DNA from: Cercospora beticola
Taxonomy: Eukaryota > Ascomycota > Dothideomycetes > Mycosphaerellales > Mycosphaerellaceae
Reading direction: 5' to 3'
DNA length: 64,000 nt
Assembly (NCBI RefSeq): GCF_033473495.1
Contig: NC_088939.1
Coordinates: 1,302,001-1,366,000 of the forward strand
Numbering within the stretch: position 1 is the first letter of the stretch; every line of letters starts with the position of its first letter. The notes under the pieces were generated by a model. The model had not been told where the DNA came from and searched no databases. It saw nothing but the letters and a program-made list of their open reading frames with translations. The translations under genes were made by a program, and so were the position numbers. Of this stretch, positions 31,698 to 42,342 are shown piece after piece.

Positions 31698-32294
31698 ATG
31701 GTCATGACCGCATCAACAACATCAATGTCAGACCAACCCTCAACCTCCAAAACCTCCTTCCTCGACCTGCCCCTCGAACTCCGCCGACAAATTTATAGCC
31801 TCGCTCTCTCCAACCAAGAAGATCCTCGCTGTCTCCTTTCACAAATCCATTCCATCCCTCGACACTCGCACGTCTGGATCGATCTCCGTCGCTACCATAA
31901 CGGGAAACCCAATACTCTCACCTATAACTCCCCACCTCTTCTTTCCACATGCCGACAAATTCGTCAAGAAGCTACACCCTGCTATTATTTCAAGACTTCT
32001 TTCCGCTTTACGGAAGTTGCGGTTTGTGTTCGATGGCTTGAGAGTTTGGAAGTGGCGCAGCGTGAGGAAGTCAGGGAGATGGTTTATTGTCCGAATCTTA
32101 TGTCGTGGATGGATCCGAGACGGAGGCCAGTGGGACGAGAGATTTTTGAGAGGGAATGGAAGGTTTTGCGCGAGGGGTTGAGAAAGTTGGGGATGGATAG
32201 TAGGAAGGTGTTGAGGGTTTGGGAGGGAGGAGACTTCGTTCTTTTCGGCGGCGATAGTTCGGAGGGAGGGCAGGCGGATCAAGCTGCTCGATAG
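31698..32294 (+). CDS. F-box-like (LPxEL) fungal protein
   Basis: Single exon, about 198 residues from MVMTASTT; a second ATG follows two codons later. Near residue 25 it has FLDLPLELRRQIYSLALS, the F-box-like LPxE[LV]RxxIY block common in large fungus-specific families. A TCRQIRQEA segment typical of the same families lies further on. The C-terminal half is basic and amphipathic. Function unknown; a ubiquitin-adaptor role is possible but unproven. Composition switches sharply from C-rich to G-rich along the coding strand. Confidence 0.7.
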   Translation: MVMTASTTSMSDQPSTSKTSFLDLPLELRRQIYSLALSNQEDPRCLLSQIHSIPRHSHVWIDLRRYHNGKPNTLTYNSPPLLSTCRQIRQEATPCYYFKTSFRFTEVAVCVRWLESLEVAQREEVREMVYCPNLMSWMDPRRRPVGREIFEREWKVLREGLRKLGMDSRKVLRVWEGGDFVLFGGDSSEGGQADQAAR

Positions 32295-32414
32295 AGACAC
32301 AGGCCGATCGTGAAGCTGTGTCAATTTGTGAGAGTGTGCAAACTTATTCTGAAAAATATTGAGATTGCGGATATATATGACGAAAATGTCCTGCAAGATA
32401 ATACCTTGCCGTCA

Positions 32415-33506
32415 TCATCGATTCCAGCCAAGCGCGCTCGCTGGTTTGCTGTATACACTCGAGTCGTCGCTGAGCACCTCGCCCACTTCCGCTTTCTGTT
32501 CAGCTTGGACAGGTCGTGAGAGCTGGCTTTTGGCGCTGGATTGCCACTCTTCCTCGTCACCGAACTTGTCACTCGTCAGACCTGCACTGCCAGGGTGTTT
32601 CCAGCCTCGCTCGAGCTGGCGCTCGTAAGAGACTTGGCGCAATCTTTCAGTCTCGGCCTTTGTCAAGTGGAGGTATAGTTCTACTCCGAGGAGGTGAATA
32701 GCGAAAGTCAACCACATGGTCGCGCCAAATGAGAGTTGAAAAGTTGCAGCGACCTCTTCGACTCCTTCGGTGGTGTCGGACCAGTTCGCATGCACGACAG
32801 CAAGTCCTTCAGGGTTTGCTTGACATGACGGATATTTGTCGAAGTTGCCGCCCGCGCCTTCGATCTGAGCGCAAAGCATAGCAACGTAGTATGAGCCTAC
32901 TTTCGAGATGACAAGTCCCATGATGACTTGAATAAGGCGTACAGTGATGATACCGCCGGCTATGGCCCAGGTGCGAAGCATCCAAGCACGATGCTGCTCG
33001 ATCTGCAGGCGCTTGATGTTGATCCAGGCGAGGACTGAGCCGACAGTAGTGAAGATGGCAAAGGCACCGACGGCTGTTTGTGTTGCTAGAGTTCCGCCAA
33101 AGGCTCGTCGCGCTATCATGACAGCACCGACATTCCCGACGATGAGGAGAAGGACCACCACGTAGCCGTTGATGCGGTGGAAAAGTCGAGCTTTGTGTCT
33201 GATGACTGGCACAAATTGGAAGACGACCAACAGGCTTGCTGGGATCACGCACAGGAGGTGGATTTGGATACCAATGTTGTAGTAGCTCTGACGATACCAG
33301 TATGCTTCTCCCGGTGCCGTCCTGGACATGAAGTAGCCATTGACGTTCATGTACGGTGTCCGTGCCAAAGCAAACCCAAAGAGTGCTCCTGCGAAGATGA
33401 AGAAGAGGATGAAGTTGTAGCCTTTGTTGAAGCCGACGGGATTGTAGATCTTGCGAAAGAAGGCCACGAAGGCGTTCGGGTGAGGGTTATGCTTGTAGAC
33501 CGCCAT
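32415..33506 (-). CDS. DUF2306-type multi-pass membrane protein
   Basis: Single exon, 363 residues, true ATG. Hydrophobic segments include FILFFIFAGALFGFAL, IHLLCVIPASLLVVFQFVPV, GYVVVLLLIVGNVGAVMIA, AVGAFAIFTTVGSVLAW, and a segment near WLTFAIHLLGVELYL. Conserved histidines of the family are seen in LFHRINGY and EQHRAWMLRTWA. The C-terminus is a long hydrophilic tail that is probably cytosolic. DUF2306 proteins are predicted membrane proteins with no settled function. Divergent from ALG2. Confidence 0.8.
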   Translation of the reverse strand: MAVYKHNPHPNAFVAFFRKIYNPVGFNKGYNFILFFIFAGALFGFALARTPYMNVNGYFMSRTAPGEAYWYRQSYYNIGIQIHLLCVIPASLLVVFQFVPVIRHKARLFHRINGYVVVLLLIVGNVGAVMIARRAFGGTLATQTAVGAFAIFTTVGSVLAWINIKRLQIEQHRAWMLRTWAIAGGIITVRLIQVIMGLVISKVGSYYVAMLCAQIEGAGGNFDKYPSCQANPEGLAVVHANWSDTTEGVEEVAATFQLSFGATMWLTFAIHLLGVELYLHLTKAETERLRQVSYERQLERGWKHPGSAGLTSDKFGDEEEWQSSAKSQLSRPVQAEQKAEVGEVLSDDSSVYSKPASALGWNR

Positions 33507-33967
33507 GGCTGATTGGTCCTCGACTGCTCAGTGTGTAGGTGTCGGTCTTTTGGTTGTGTACGAGGGAGGATGGGCCCGTTTCTGCTGCGTTATCCAAGGC
33601 ATACTTACCTCTCTTATATAGATGCCCATGACGGCGACTATGCGCACTGTAGGCATATGGCTTGGCGACATATCGCGGAATTCCTTCTTGTAGGATGCGA
33701 TGCGCGCAGAAGTGCGTTGTGCAACATGGGATTGCGAGACTAGGCCCAAAGCGATGTCTTGTGCGAAAGGGTCGCGTTTGCGAAGTGTGCACAGTGTGGT
33801 GACGCGCTTTGCGAGCCACGTGTTGCAGGGATCGTCGCCAAGCCGCTAGAAACGAGACACGACTTCGCGTTGCGGCCGTTGCAGCAATCTGACCAGCTTG
33901 CTTTTGCTGCGATGATCTGCGTATCACGCCCACCACACAACCCACCCACGCATTGGTTGCATTGGAC
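33507..33967. promoter_or_regulatory. bidirectional promoter, DUF2306 gene / ALG2
   Basis: 461 bp between divergent start codons with no supported gene. Inferred to carry both promoters; no motif is strong enough to name. Confidence 0.4.
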
Positions 33968-35451
33968 ATGTCTACTGCGGCAAAGATCCCGCGCAACATC
34001 GTCTTTGTGCATCCCGATCTTGGTATTGGCGGAGCAGAGCGACTGGTCATTGATGCTGCAGTCGGCCTGCAGGCGCTGGGACACAAAGTCACTATCCTGA
34101 CCTCTTACCGCGACCGCAATCATTGCTTCGAGGAAGCTCGCGATGGTACGTACCGCTGCCAGTTACGGCCGCGACTCTTTGCTAAGGGCATCAAGGCTGA
34201 GACTTCCCTCAAGGCACCCTCGATGTCCGCGTAAGAGGTGACGCTGTCTTTCCGCCCTCGATAGCAGGACGTCTCAGCATCCTATGCACCGTTCTTCGTC
34301 AGCTTTCCTTGGTTGCCAGCACCGGAGTGCTATCTACCGAACTCAAGCAGCTTGATCCCGACGTCTTCATCGTCGATCAACTCAGCGCATGCATTCCATT
34401 CTTCCGCTTGCTGTACCCGAAGGCGAAGATCCTATTCTACGGCCACTTTCCAGATCAGCTCCTGGTGAAGCAGGAGGCTGGCGTGAAGCAGACGCTGAAG
34501 TCGCTGTACCGAGTGCCCTTCGATGCCTTCGAAGGCTGGAGCACTAGCTGCGCAGACGGCATTGTGGTCAACAGCAAGTTCACAAGGAGCGTCTTCAAGT
34601 CAACGTTGCCAGGCGTGAAGTCGCGAGAACTTAAAGTAATCTACCCTTGCGTAGACACCAGCACCTCCTCGCACGACCGCAGCAATGCAACTATATGGCC
34701 AGATAAGCAGCTGCTGCTCAGTATCAATCGCTTCGAGGGCAAGAAAATGCTGGATCTGGCCATCAAAGCGTATGCTGGCCTCTCGTCTCAGGACCGGGCA
34801 AAGGCAAAGCTCGTGCTGGCCGGAGGATACGATCCGCGCAACGCAGAGAACGCCAACACCCACAAACATCTCCAGCATCTCTGTGTGTCGCTCAACCTCA
34901 CCCACGCGACATTCCGAAGCAACGACACTGCTTTGACCAATCTTTCCAGTGAGGACATGGACGTCTTGTTCCTGCTCTCCATTCCGAACGACCTCAAGTC
35001 CCGGCTCCTGAGTTCAGCAAGCTTACTCATTTACACCCCTACCAACGAACACTTTGGTATCGTACCTCTCGAAGCAATGCTGGCCGGAGTACCCGTGCTG
35101 GCAACGAACACCGGTGGCCCCTTGGAAACCATCTACGACGGGCGCACAGGCTGGCTGAGGAGCCCCGACAAGATTGAGGAATGGACCAAAGTTATGCAAA
35201 AGCCACTGATCCCATCGAGTGCCGACAAGCTGCGTGCCATGGGACAAGCCGGTCGTGCACAGGTGCTATCTCAATTCAGTAGAACGAAGATGGCGCAATC
35301 TTTCCACGATGAAGTAGAGCGCCTTGTGCAGAACAATGGCCCGCGTCCTCCAATCGTCGGTCTCGCATCTTTGCTGGCGATGATATTCGCCTTTGTTATC
35401 GCGGCTTTGGCTGTCGTACTCGCAGTGACGCGCTTTGTGCCCGCAGCGTAG
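33968..35451 (+). CDS. ALG2: Alg2 alpha-1,3/1,6-mannosyltransferase
   Basis: Adds the second and third mannoses to the dolichol-linked N-glycan precursor on the cytosolic face of the ER. Exons 33968-34145 and 34214-35451 (68-bp intron) give 471 residues. GT4 features: VFVHPDLGIGGAERLVIDAA at the N-terminus, YGHFPDQLLVK, LSINRFEGKKMLDLAI, and the E-x7-E motif in NEHFGIVPLEAML. A C-terminal hydrophobic segment (LLAMIFAFVIAALAVVLAV) fits membrane attachment. The splice rebuilds DGTLDVRVRGD, as expected for the family. Confidence 0.95.
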
Positions 35452-36399
35452 AATCTGGCGCGAACGTTGATTTTTCAAGCAACATGACTTCGTCAGAGCC
35501 ACAAGACCGGACATCTTTGCAATTTGGGATTCATCTCCCAAGCCGCTAAGGGGACAGCTGTACGATGCAGGACATTTTCGAACATACTTCGGTGTACTCA
35601 GCTCGGAGAACTTGTCTGATGCCTACAGTCTACAGCCCAAATCACCGGACACCTTGGCCGTTGGGATAAAATCGACCTTGTTGGACAAGAGCACTTGGGT
35701 CAAAGCGTCACATGATGGCGCATCACACCAGGATTGCCGAGTGGCGATAGTGTCGTCCCATCTCTCCCTCGACAACTACCGGCTGTCCAATTTCAGTATT
35801 CATCTTGAAGGCCAAATGTCAAGCGCTGCACGTGTCTCGCTGACGAGGTCGTGTTCTATCAAGTGTCGCAGTACATGGACATCGATCTTCGGTCCTATGG
35901 AAGACGACACGCTTATTTGGCTGAGCTGCAATGCATTGGGACAGCATCACACATCCTTTGTCCCGTCATCAAGGAAGTATAGTGCAGTGCAGTGCGTCTT
36001 GTCTCGCAGGACTCGCCAAACCCGATAACTTTGCTTAATGTGTATCTCGTCAGCTACTGACATGTCCACGATTTGGCTGGGCGGTAGAAGGCTTTTCATT
36101 GTAGGTATTGACAGCTAGCTACCTGAGCTTTTAATAGACCTTTGAGTCAAGGCTCAGCAGTAAGAAATCAATGTGTTCTCAAGCTTTTCTTTACTCGATT
36201 TGACATTTGTGTTACTAACATTCTCGATTTGTCGGGCAGGAAATGCGGATTGCAAGTGCAGCCATCCACGCCGCCACAACAGTAACAGAACTAACGCCAA
36301 GACCAGCATACCGTATATGCATCACTCGAATACTAATCCTCCTTTACGACCAACTCCGGATCGGATAAGACAACCGTAGAAGTCGGCTTCGGTCGCGCC
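35452..36399. other. intergenic
   Basis: About 950 bp without a supported gene. A forward frame at 35612-36028 (138 codons) has no domain. A signal-like frame at 36173 begins only at a TTG and was not called. Confidence 0.45.
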
Positions 36400-36849
36400 A
36401 TGGCTATTCAGTCTGTGACGATGGGGCGTGTTCAGGAGATTATTGCCGGTGAAGCGCTAGGGGATGATTTTCGGAGACCGGGTAGGTCGGTCGAGATTTA
36501 TACGGTCCAAGGAGGGATGATGAATAGGAAGAAAATCGTACCGGATAGGAAATTCCGTCAGCTGAGGCCGATAGGAAAGCATGTGTTTGATGGTTTCTGG
36601 TTCGTTGATGTGGTGTCGAGTCGGGCAAGGTTTTTCTTGGCGGTAGGGGTAGGTGGTGGCCCGGCTGGGAAGGTGATTCGAGTTGAGTATTGGTCTTCAA
36701 TTTTTTTCCAAGTAGTTAAGTGTGCTGCGTACAGAAATCCATCTCAGTCGTTGTCGAATATGGGAACATACATGTTGTTCTTCTGGCCAGCTGGCACAGC
36801 TGAGTATTGCTCGTCCACCCTTCCTCCCAGTCTCTCTTCTTTGCAATAA
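36400..36849 (+). CDS. hypothetical protein, weak
   Basis: An open frame of 149 residues from a true ATG (MAIQSVTMGRVQEIIAG). The first 90 residues look protein-like and the G-rich composition resembles the 3' halves of nearby genes; the rest is low quality. No domain, signal or splice evidence. It may be non-coding. Confidence 0.28.
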   Translation: MAIQSVTMGRVQEIIAGEALGDDFRRPGRSVEIYTVQGGMMNRKKIVPDRKFRQLRPIGKHVFDGFWFVDVVSSRARFFLAVGVGGGPAGKVIRVEYWSSIFFQVVKCAAYRNPSQSLSNMGTYMLFFWPAGTAEYCSSTLPPSLSSLQ

Positions 36850-36944
36850 ATTCCCAATGTCAAATAAACAAATCCAACTGAGTGGCACCCATCCCGCTTC
36901 CTTCGCGTCCAATATCCTCTTTCCCTTGCAACCCATCCCCAATC

Positions 36945-37517
36945 TCAAACAAACAAATCCAACTCCAAACCCTCCACAGATCCATCCGTATTCCTCCTAA
37001 CATTAACCCGAAACCTCAGCTTTTCCATCGACTCATGCACCGCAACCTTCTCCCCAGCCCCCAACTCCCTTGCACAAGTCCTCAAAACACTCCTGCACAA
37101 TCGCGCAGTCATCCTCAACTTCCATCGCATCGCCGCTAATTCCGGAGAGCCCGCTGGGAGGCTCAAATCAATAACCCTGCTCACATTAATGCAGCGCACA
37201 GCAGCCCTATGCTCGTCCGAGAGACCCGTCAACCAGGTTACAAGCCTTCCAGGATTAAGCCAAGGGACAGTAAAATGTGTGAGGTTGTAGTGTTTTTCGC
37301 CGAATTGTTTACGGCTTAGTTTGTCGATTTGTAGTTGTTTTGGTGGTTTGTATTTGCGATCGAGTTTGATTTCGGTCTCGTCGGGGGTCATGACGAGGTC
37401 GTAGATGTCGTTGAAAAGCTCTGTGGGTAGATTGTGCATGCGTTGGTTGAGCTCTGCGGCCTGTTCTTCGTGGGTTTTGATGATTGGTGTCATTGTGTGG
37501 TAGTTGCGGTAGGCCAT
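36945..37517 (-). CDS. F-box-like (LPxEL) protein, tandem paralog 1
   Basis: Single exon, 190 residues from MAYRNYH; the frame upstream opens only at a TTG. It contains MHNLPTELFNDIYDLVM, an F-box-like helix, followed by IKLDRKYKPPKQLQID. This block aligns with IKIDRDYRPPVQLQVD-type sequence in the neighbouring gene (37899-38498), so the two are duplicates. The C-terminal half (WLTGLSDEHRAAVRCINVS) is also shared. Function unknown. Coding strand C-rich then G-rich. Confidence 0.7.
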   Translation of the reverse strand: MAYRNYHTMTPIIKTHEEQAAELNQRMHNLPTELFNDIYDLVMTPDETEIKLDRKYKPPKQLQIDKLSRKQFGEKHYNLTHFTVPWLNPGRLVTWLTGLSDEHRAAVRCINVSRVIDLSLPAGSPELAAMRWKLRMTARLCRSVLRTCARELGAGEKVAVHESMEKLRFRVNVRRNTDGSVEGLELDLFV

Positions 37518-37898
37518 TCTTGATACTCGTTTCGGTCGAAGTTTTTGGTCGGTGGTGAAGCGATCGAATATGGTGTAGACGTGTGAGTGTGAGTGTACGA
37601 TCAAGTGGCTGCGGTGTGTTGCTTATATTTTTGCTGCTTTGAGGCCGCATTTTGCAACGTTGTTTGGTACTGCTGCACGTAAGTTGTGAAAGTTTTGAAG
37701 TAGATTTGAGGACACCGGGCCCAGCCAGACGTCTTCCTATGTCTGCACACACAATTGTATGCTGACCTGAAGACGCGGCCAGTGGTACCCGTCATTTGTT
37801 TGATTACACGGTCGGCGCCATTCCGTGCGAAAGCAGCCAACACGGTTCGGATACCGCTCAATTCGCCTCCCTTCGTGCCTCTTCTTCTTAGCAGAGCC
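37518..37898. other. spacer between tandem paralogs
   Basis: About 380 bp between the duplicated F-box-like genes. No supported gene; a reverse frame of 110 codons here lacks domain or conservation with either paralog. Confidence 0.45.
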
Positions 37899-38498
37899 TC
37901 AAGCATGCCGCCACCAAGCCTCCACGGATCCATTCTGATGGAAACGTCTGACGAACACTCGAACGCGAAGCCAACGCATCGATCGAGGCGAGGCGCCTTT
38001 CACCTCCTTCTTCAAGATATCCTTACATGTCCCCACTTGGTTGTAGCACCTCTGAGCCGATACCTCCGTCCACGGAGGCACCGGCGTTCCGAACCGGTTA
38101 ACTCTCCAACGATAGTCGATCTCAACAATGCCGGAAATACTGATGCATCGCACAAAAGATCGATGCTTCCTACTGAGGCTCGACAACCAGGCTGCGACTC
38201 TAGCGGTTTCGGCTTCCTTCATGTCCAAACCCTTCGAGATGATATTCTTGTAGCCTTGGTAGTCCTTATCCAGTTCCAAGCCAGTGAAGACCGTGTTCTT
38301 GTAGTAGTCCTCGGCAAACTCTTCGCGAGTCGCCCAGTCGACCTGTAGCTGGACCGGCGGTCTGTAATCTCGATCGATTTTGACCTCGCCTTCTTCCTCG
38401 ACGAGCATGAAGAAGTCGAAGATCTCGTCGAAGAGCTCGACTGGGAGGCTGTGGACCAGTTCGCGAAAGCGCGCCGCCTCTTCGTTGGAGTCGGCCAT
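37899..38498 (-). CDS. F-box-like (LPxEL) protein, tandem paralog 2
   Basis: Single exon, 199 residues from MADSNEEA. It has VHSLPVELFDEIFDFFM, then KIDRDYRPPVQLQVDWATREEFAEDYY, matching its downstream neighbour, and WLSSLSRKHRSFVRCISISG matching the neighbour's second block. A 70-codon frame extension upstream exists but the conserved region starts after this ATG. The pair diverged substantially, so duplication is not recent. Function unknown. Confidence 0.7.
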   Translation of the reverse strand: MADSNEEAARFRELVHSLPVELFDEIFDFFMLVEEEGEVKIDRDYRPPVQLQVDWATREEFAEDYYKNTVFTGLELDKDYQGYKNIISKGLDMKEAETARVAAWLSSLSRKHRSFVRCISISGIVEIDYRWRVNRFGTPVPPWTEVSAQRCYNQVGTCKDILKKEVKGASPRSMRWLRVRVFVRRFHQNGSVEAWWRHA

Positions 38499-38869
38499 CT
38501 TGTGACAAGTCGGTGATGATGTTTGTCGACGCGAAAATATAGTCAGTGGTGAAGCAAGTAAATACCTACAGTGGGGAGGTGCAGACGCAGATGCACGTGC
38601 ACATAACGTCGCATTCACCTTCCACCTTTTACTGCGGTGCCGTTGCCGCACTGGTGAATGTTCCTGCTGCAAGTGAGCTGTGACGATTCCAAGCAGAGCA
38701 GGATCCAAAATCCCTTCGAGGCCGACAGGTCGCGCGGACTGGCCCTAGTGTCTGAATATTCAATTATGTGCTATCGCTAAAAACGCAGGCAGTCGTTTCA
38801 ATCGTGTTCAGTAGACCAAAATATCACTCGTATGCTGACCCCACGCATTCACAAACCCACCTGAAAAGC
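38499..38869. other. intergenic
   Basis: About 370 bp between the start of the second F-box-like paralog and the stop of the GH72 gene. Nothing recognisable. Confidence 0.5.
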
Positions 38870-40331
38870 CTACAGAATCAATCCAGCGCCGAAAACAGCA
38901 GCCGCAACAGCACCACCCACAGGGCCGAATGTAGCCTTTGCCGCGAGACCACTGCTCGTAGATGAAGCGCCGCCAGATCCAGTCGTCAGCGAGCCACTTC
39001 CTGGGCGATTAGCTCCAGCAGCAGGCTTGATGGCCAGATTCTGAATCTCCGCGCCATTAGCGGCGTACACTGCCACTTGCACGGCAGTCTGCGTGATTGC
39101 GACGATGCTGCCCTTTGGTGCGTTGGAAATGCCATTCGAGATCAAGTCTTCGCCACCAGATGGCACATCTGGGACGTCGAAGTCGCTGCTGAAGTCACTG
39201 CTCGAGATAAGATCGGAACTGCAGTCAGGTGCTTGCAGATCAGTCGCTGTCTGGTTTCGTGTCGTAATGAGTGTGATGTCGAGTTTGTTGTACTGATCCT
39301 GGAGGGTGTTGTAGTCCGCCAGAAGTGTGAGCGTGCCATTGTCGTTCTCCTGGACAATGCCGTAGTTCGATGGCTCCTCTGTCCATTCGTAGACCAAGCC
39401 GCCGGACATCACAGTCATCTGTTCTCCGTAGAGTACCGGCACTTCGTCAAAGACACGCGGCGCAGGAACATTGCAGCCATACTCCGAGAAGAAGACCGGG
39501 ATTGTAGTATTGCCGAACCACTCTACCAGCACATCATAGCCAGAAGTAGTGTAGCTGGAATCGCTACCACACCACGAGTAGCTGTTCAAGCCGAAAAAGT
39601 CGGAGCGCGACATATCTTCTCCATCCTGGGCATTGTTGCATTGCAGGTATGACCATGTATCCTTCAGAACTTCTTGCACCTGTGCAGCCGAGTAGCCGAC
39701 TGGAATTGTGCGTGGGGCATGATTCTTGATGTAGTTCTTCAGATCGCGCTGCACAGCTCTGATATATGGTGGGTTGTCCTCCGCAGTCGGCACATCGTTG
39801 ATAATCTCATTTCCTGCAAAGAAGCCGAGTGTGTTCGGATAGTCCTTGAAGGCTTCCACCACTGTGAAGATGTGTTCGAGGTATTCGCTGGTGTAGGTGC
39901 TAGACGGGTTCGAGCGGTCGATGTGCTGTCCGGACAGCGGCGAGTTTACATCGATGAGCAGGTAGATGCCGACTGAGTTGAAAATGGACACGCATTCGTC
40001 GTGGTTCTCCGTCGGGTCCACGTTGTACGACCGGATTGTGTTGATACCCAGCGACTGCATCAGCGCAGCATCTCTTAGGCATACTGTGGCGTTGCTCAAC
40101 GGGTCGCCTCTGCCAGTTCCGTATGCATCTTGTCCACCAGGCTGATAGTCCACACCGACGATCATGAACCGCTCTCCAGTCTTCGTTATCACAAACTGCT
40201 GCTGCTGGACTTCGACCGGGTCCACGGCGGCGGCGAGGGTCGCGAGGGCGGAGAGCCCTGCGAGAAGATACTGGACATGGTCAATGTTTGGTTCGGCATG
40301 TTTGCAGCATGTCGCGACCTACCGATCGCAT
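38870..40331 (-). CDS. GH72 1,3-beta-glucanosyltransferase (GAS/GEL family), GPI-anchored
   Basis: Elongates and remodels cell-wall beta-1,3-glucan at the plasma membrane. A 9-bp first exon (40331-40323, MRS) and the main exon 40270-38870 are joined across a 52-bp intron, giving 469 residues. The splice supplies the start of a signal peptide (MRSYLLAGLSALATLAAAV) that the main exon lacks. Catalytic glutamates are Glu158 in FFAGNEIIND and Glu266 in VFFSEYGCN. RSYNVDP and GFFAGN blocks are typical. No X8 cysteine module is seen. The serine-glycine C-terminus followed by GGAVAAAVFGAGLIL fits a GPI signal. Confidence 0.92.
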
Positions 40332-41199
40332 GGTGTTGGCGCCGAGAAAACGGTATGGCGATAAGCTTCGCTGATCCTGGATCCTGCCCTGTCCAAGCGT
40401 GCGCGTCCCTGTTGCTCAACCAACTCTCGCAATAACGAATGACTTCCAGCTCCAATTGCGGGACTGGGCAATGCAATATCGAGCGAATGTGTTGTTGATG
40501 GAAAGTGCACAGAGCAGTGGCGGGGGATGGCGCGCCAATGCAGGAAGGTTGGCTGGTGAGCATGAGCTGTCATCCTCCGCTGCGGCTGTCCCGCCGCCAC
40601 CAAGACAATAACAACAGCGAGCACGAGCTGCCGAAAGTGGCTCGAAAGAGCATCAAGTTCACCGACCGAATGTCGTCGCTGAGGACTCGCAGTCTTGTCT
40701 GCAGTCGGCCACTATGCTTCGTACTGACATGCCTTCGCAGACTACAACCTTTGAGTCCGCTCCTGCAAGCCCACGCCGCCCAATGAGAGTATTTTGAACT
40801 AACGCCGCATGCTCACAAGGCCATCTCGAAGGCGGCGTGCTCTCTGAACGAACGTCGTAAAGCCGAATAGAGCGCTCTCACTGATCTGGCGGTTGATTGC
40901 GAGGCTCTACTTTCACTCGTATCCACAGCTTCCAGGGATGAACTCTTATGCTACCTTCAGGCCATCTCATTCCTCTGGCAATTCTCGGGCAAAGATGCGG
41001 TCGATCGAACTGATGCGCACTCATGTTCGAAGCGTAGTGTATTGCTGAAATCTGGCAATGGAGCCCCACGCATTGTCTGCGGAGGGCCACGGAAGCGACT
41101 GACCATGGTAGCATTTCGCAGCCAAGATATCTGCAACACACTCAAAGCAACTCACTGAGCAGGATAGACGAGCATCGCGACAAGAGTGCTGGCTCAAAA
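40332..41199. other. intergenic
   Basis: About 870 bp between divergent genes with short frames only. Presumed promoters of the GH72 gene and the 41200 gene. Confidence 0.5.
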
Positions 41200-42342
41200 A
41201 TGCATTCGTCCAGAGCGTTCAGCATTCTTGATAAAGACCCACCTCGCCCACGATATCTCGAAGGGTTTTGGCGTCGACAAGCACGGAAAATCGAGGCGGT
41301 GCTCTCATGTTTTGCGTTAAGGGGAACGCCAATTATGAATGACATTGGAACAGTCGTGCGCTTTACTATCCAGAAAGGCAGAGGCACTTCGAAACTGCAC
41401 AAGCAGCGCATCTCCTTCTTCGAACTCCCAGCAGAAGTCAGGAACACAATCTACCACTATGCGCTCAGCGTCCCTGAAGGGTTGCCTATTGGTGTCGAAC
41501 GGGTTCCACATTTAGGACCTCCATTGTTGTCTGCAAGCGCCAGAATTCGAGAGGAAGGATCGATCATATATTACCGCTCGAACGAATTCCAGGCACAGGA
41601 TGTCGATTGCGCCGTTGACTTTCTGAAGTCCTTGTGCGTTTGCGCTCTGCCACTTCTACGAGCGATCCGAATCCCCCTCCACGGCTCCCATCGTGGTGAC
41701 TTCACGCAGTATCTGAGTCAGGAGCAAGTTCAACGGCATCATCTTTGCTGGAGACTGCTTCAATCCGGACTCTTCTCTGCGGGACTTCGCGACGACTGCA
41801 TCTCTCTGGGCTTCGACAATCACTACTACAATACAACCGCCGACCATTATTGCGAGAGTCTTCCTGTCTCTTTGCTCTATCTGTCGAGATACCAGTTTGA
41901 TCTGCTGGCCTTCATGCTGACCAGCTCACCCCCAAAGAACTGGAGCGATGTCCATGTAATGCGTGCCATCGTTAAAAATTCTGATTCGCCTCGCTTGCTG
42001 CCGGCCAAGCGCTTGGAGGCTGCGCGGCGTCATGCGCATCAGTTCCCGTGCAAAGATCTGTGTGAGGACTGTTTGCAGTCGCCAGAGGCAATGGCCAATC
42101 CACAAGTGCTATACTGCGAATCTGAGCTTCACTGTCAGATGGAATTGCCACCGACTCCAGAGTGCCCGGGCAGTTACCACGTGCCAGTGGCAGCGCACCT
42201 CAATAAGCACTTTATTGACGTGCCTGGTCAACCGAGGAGTAAATCCCGCATGGCGTCGCGGCTGCGTTGCGCAAAATGTGATCACGCTGCTCGAAGAACT
42301 TTTCCGTGGCTGCGCTTTGCTGGGTATGGCGCTCGCCGATGA
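41200..42342 (+). CDS. F-box-like (LPAEVR) protein with C-terminal cysteine cluster
   Basis: Single exon, 380 residues, true ATG. Near residue 75 is ISFFELPAEVRNTIYHYALS, the fungal F-box-like block, followed by LLSASARIREEGSIIYYRSNEF, which is also typical of these families. The C-terminal 100 residues hold cysteine pairs (FPCKDLCEDC, YC, HC, EC, LRCAKCDH) that could bind zinc. That combination is not familiar to me. No secretion signal; probably cytosolic or nuclear. Function unknown. Confidence 0.72.
   Translation: MHSSRAFSILDKDPPRPRYLEGFWRRQARKIEAVLSCFALRGTPIMNDIGTVVRFTIQKGRGTSKLHKQRISFFELPAEVRNTIYHYALSVPEGLPIGVERVPHLGPPLLSASARIREEGSIIYYRSNEFQAQDVDCAVDFLKSLCVCALPLLRAIRIPLHGSHRGDFTQYLSQEQVQRHHLCWRLLQSGLFSAGLRDDCISLGFDNHYYNTTADHYCESLPVSLLYLSRYQFDLLAFMLTSSPPKNWSDVHVMRAIVKNSDSPRLLPAKRLEAARRHAHQFPCKDLCEDCLQSPEAMANPQVLYCESELHCQMELPPTPECPGSYHVPVAAHLNKHFIDVPGQPRSKSRMASRLRCAKCDHAARRTFPWLRFAGYGARR

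Noticed and set aside
36173..36379. Signal-peptide-like forward frame
   Set aside because: It begins at a TTG with no in-frame ATG, and no upstream exon could be joined with confidence.
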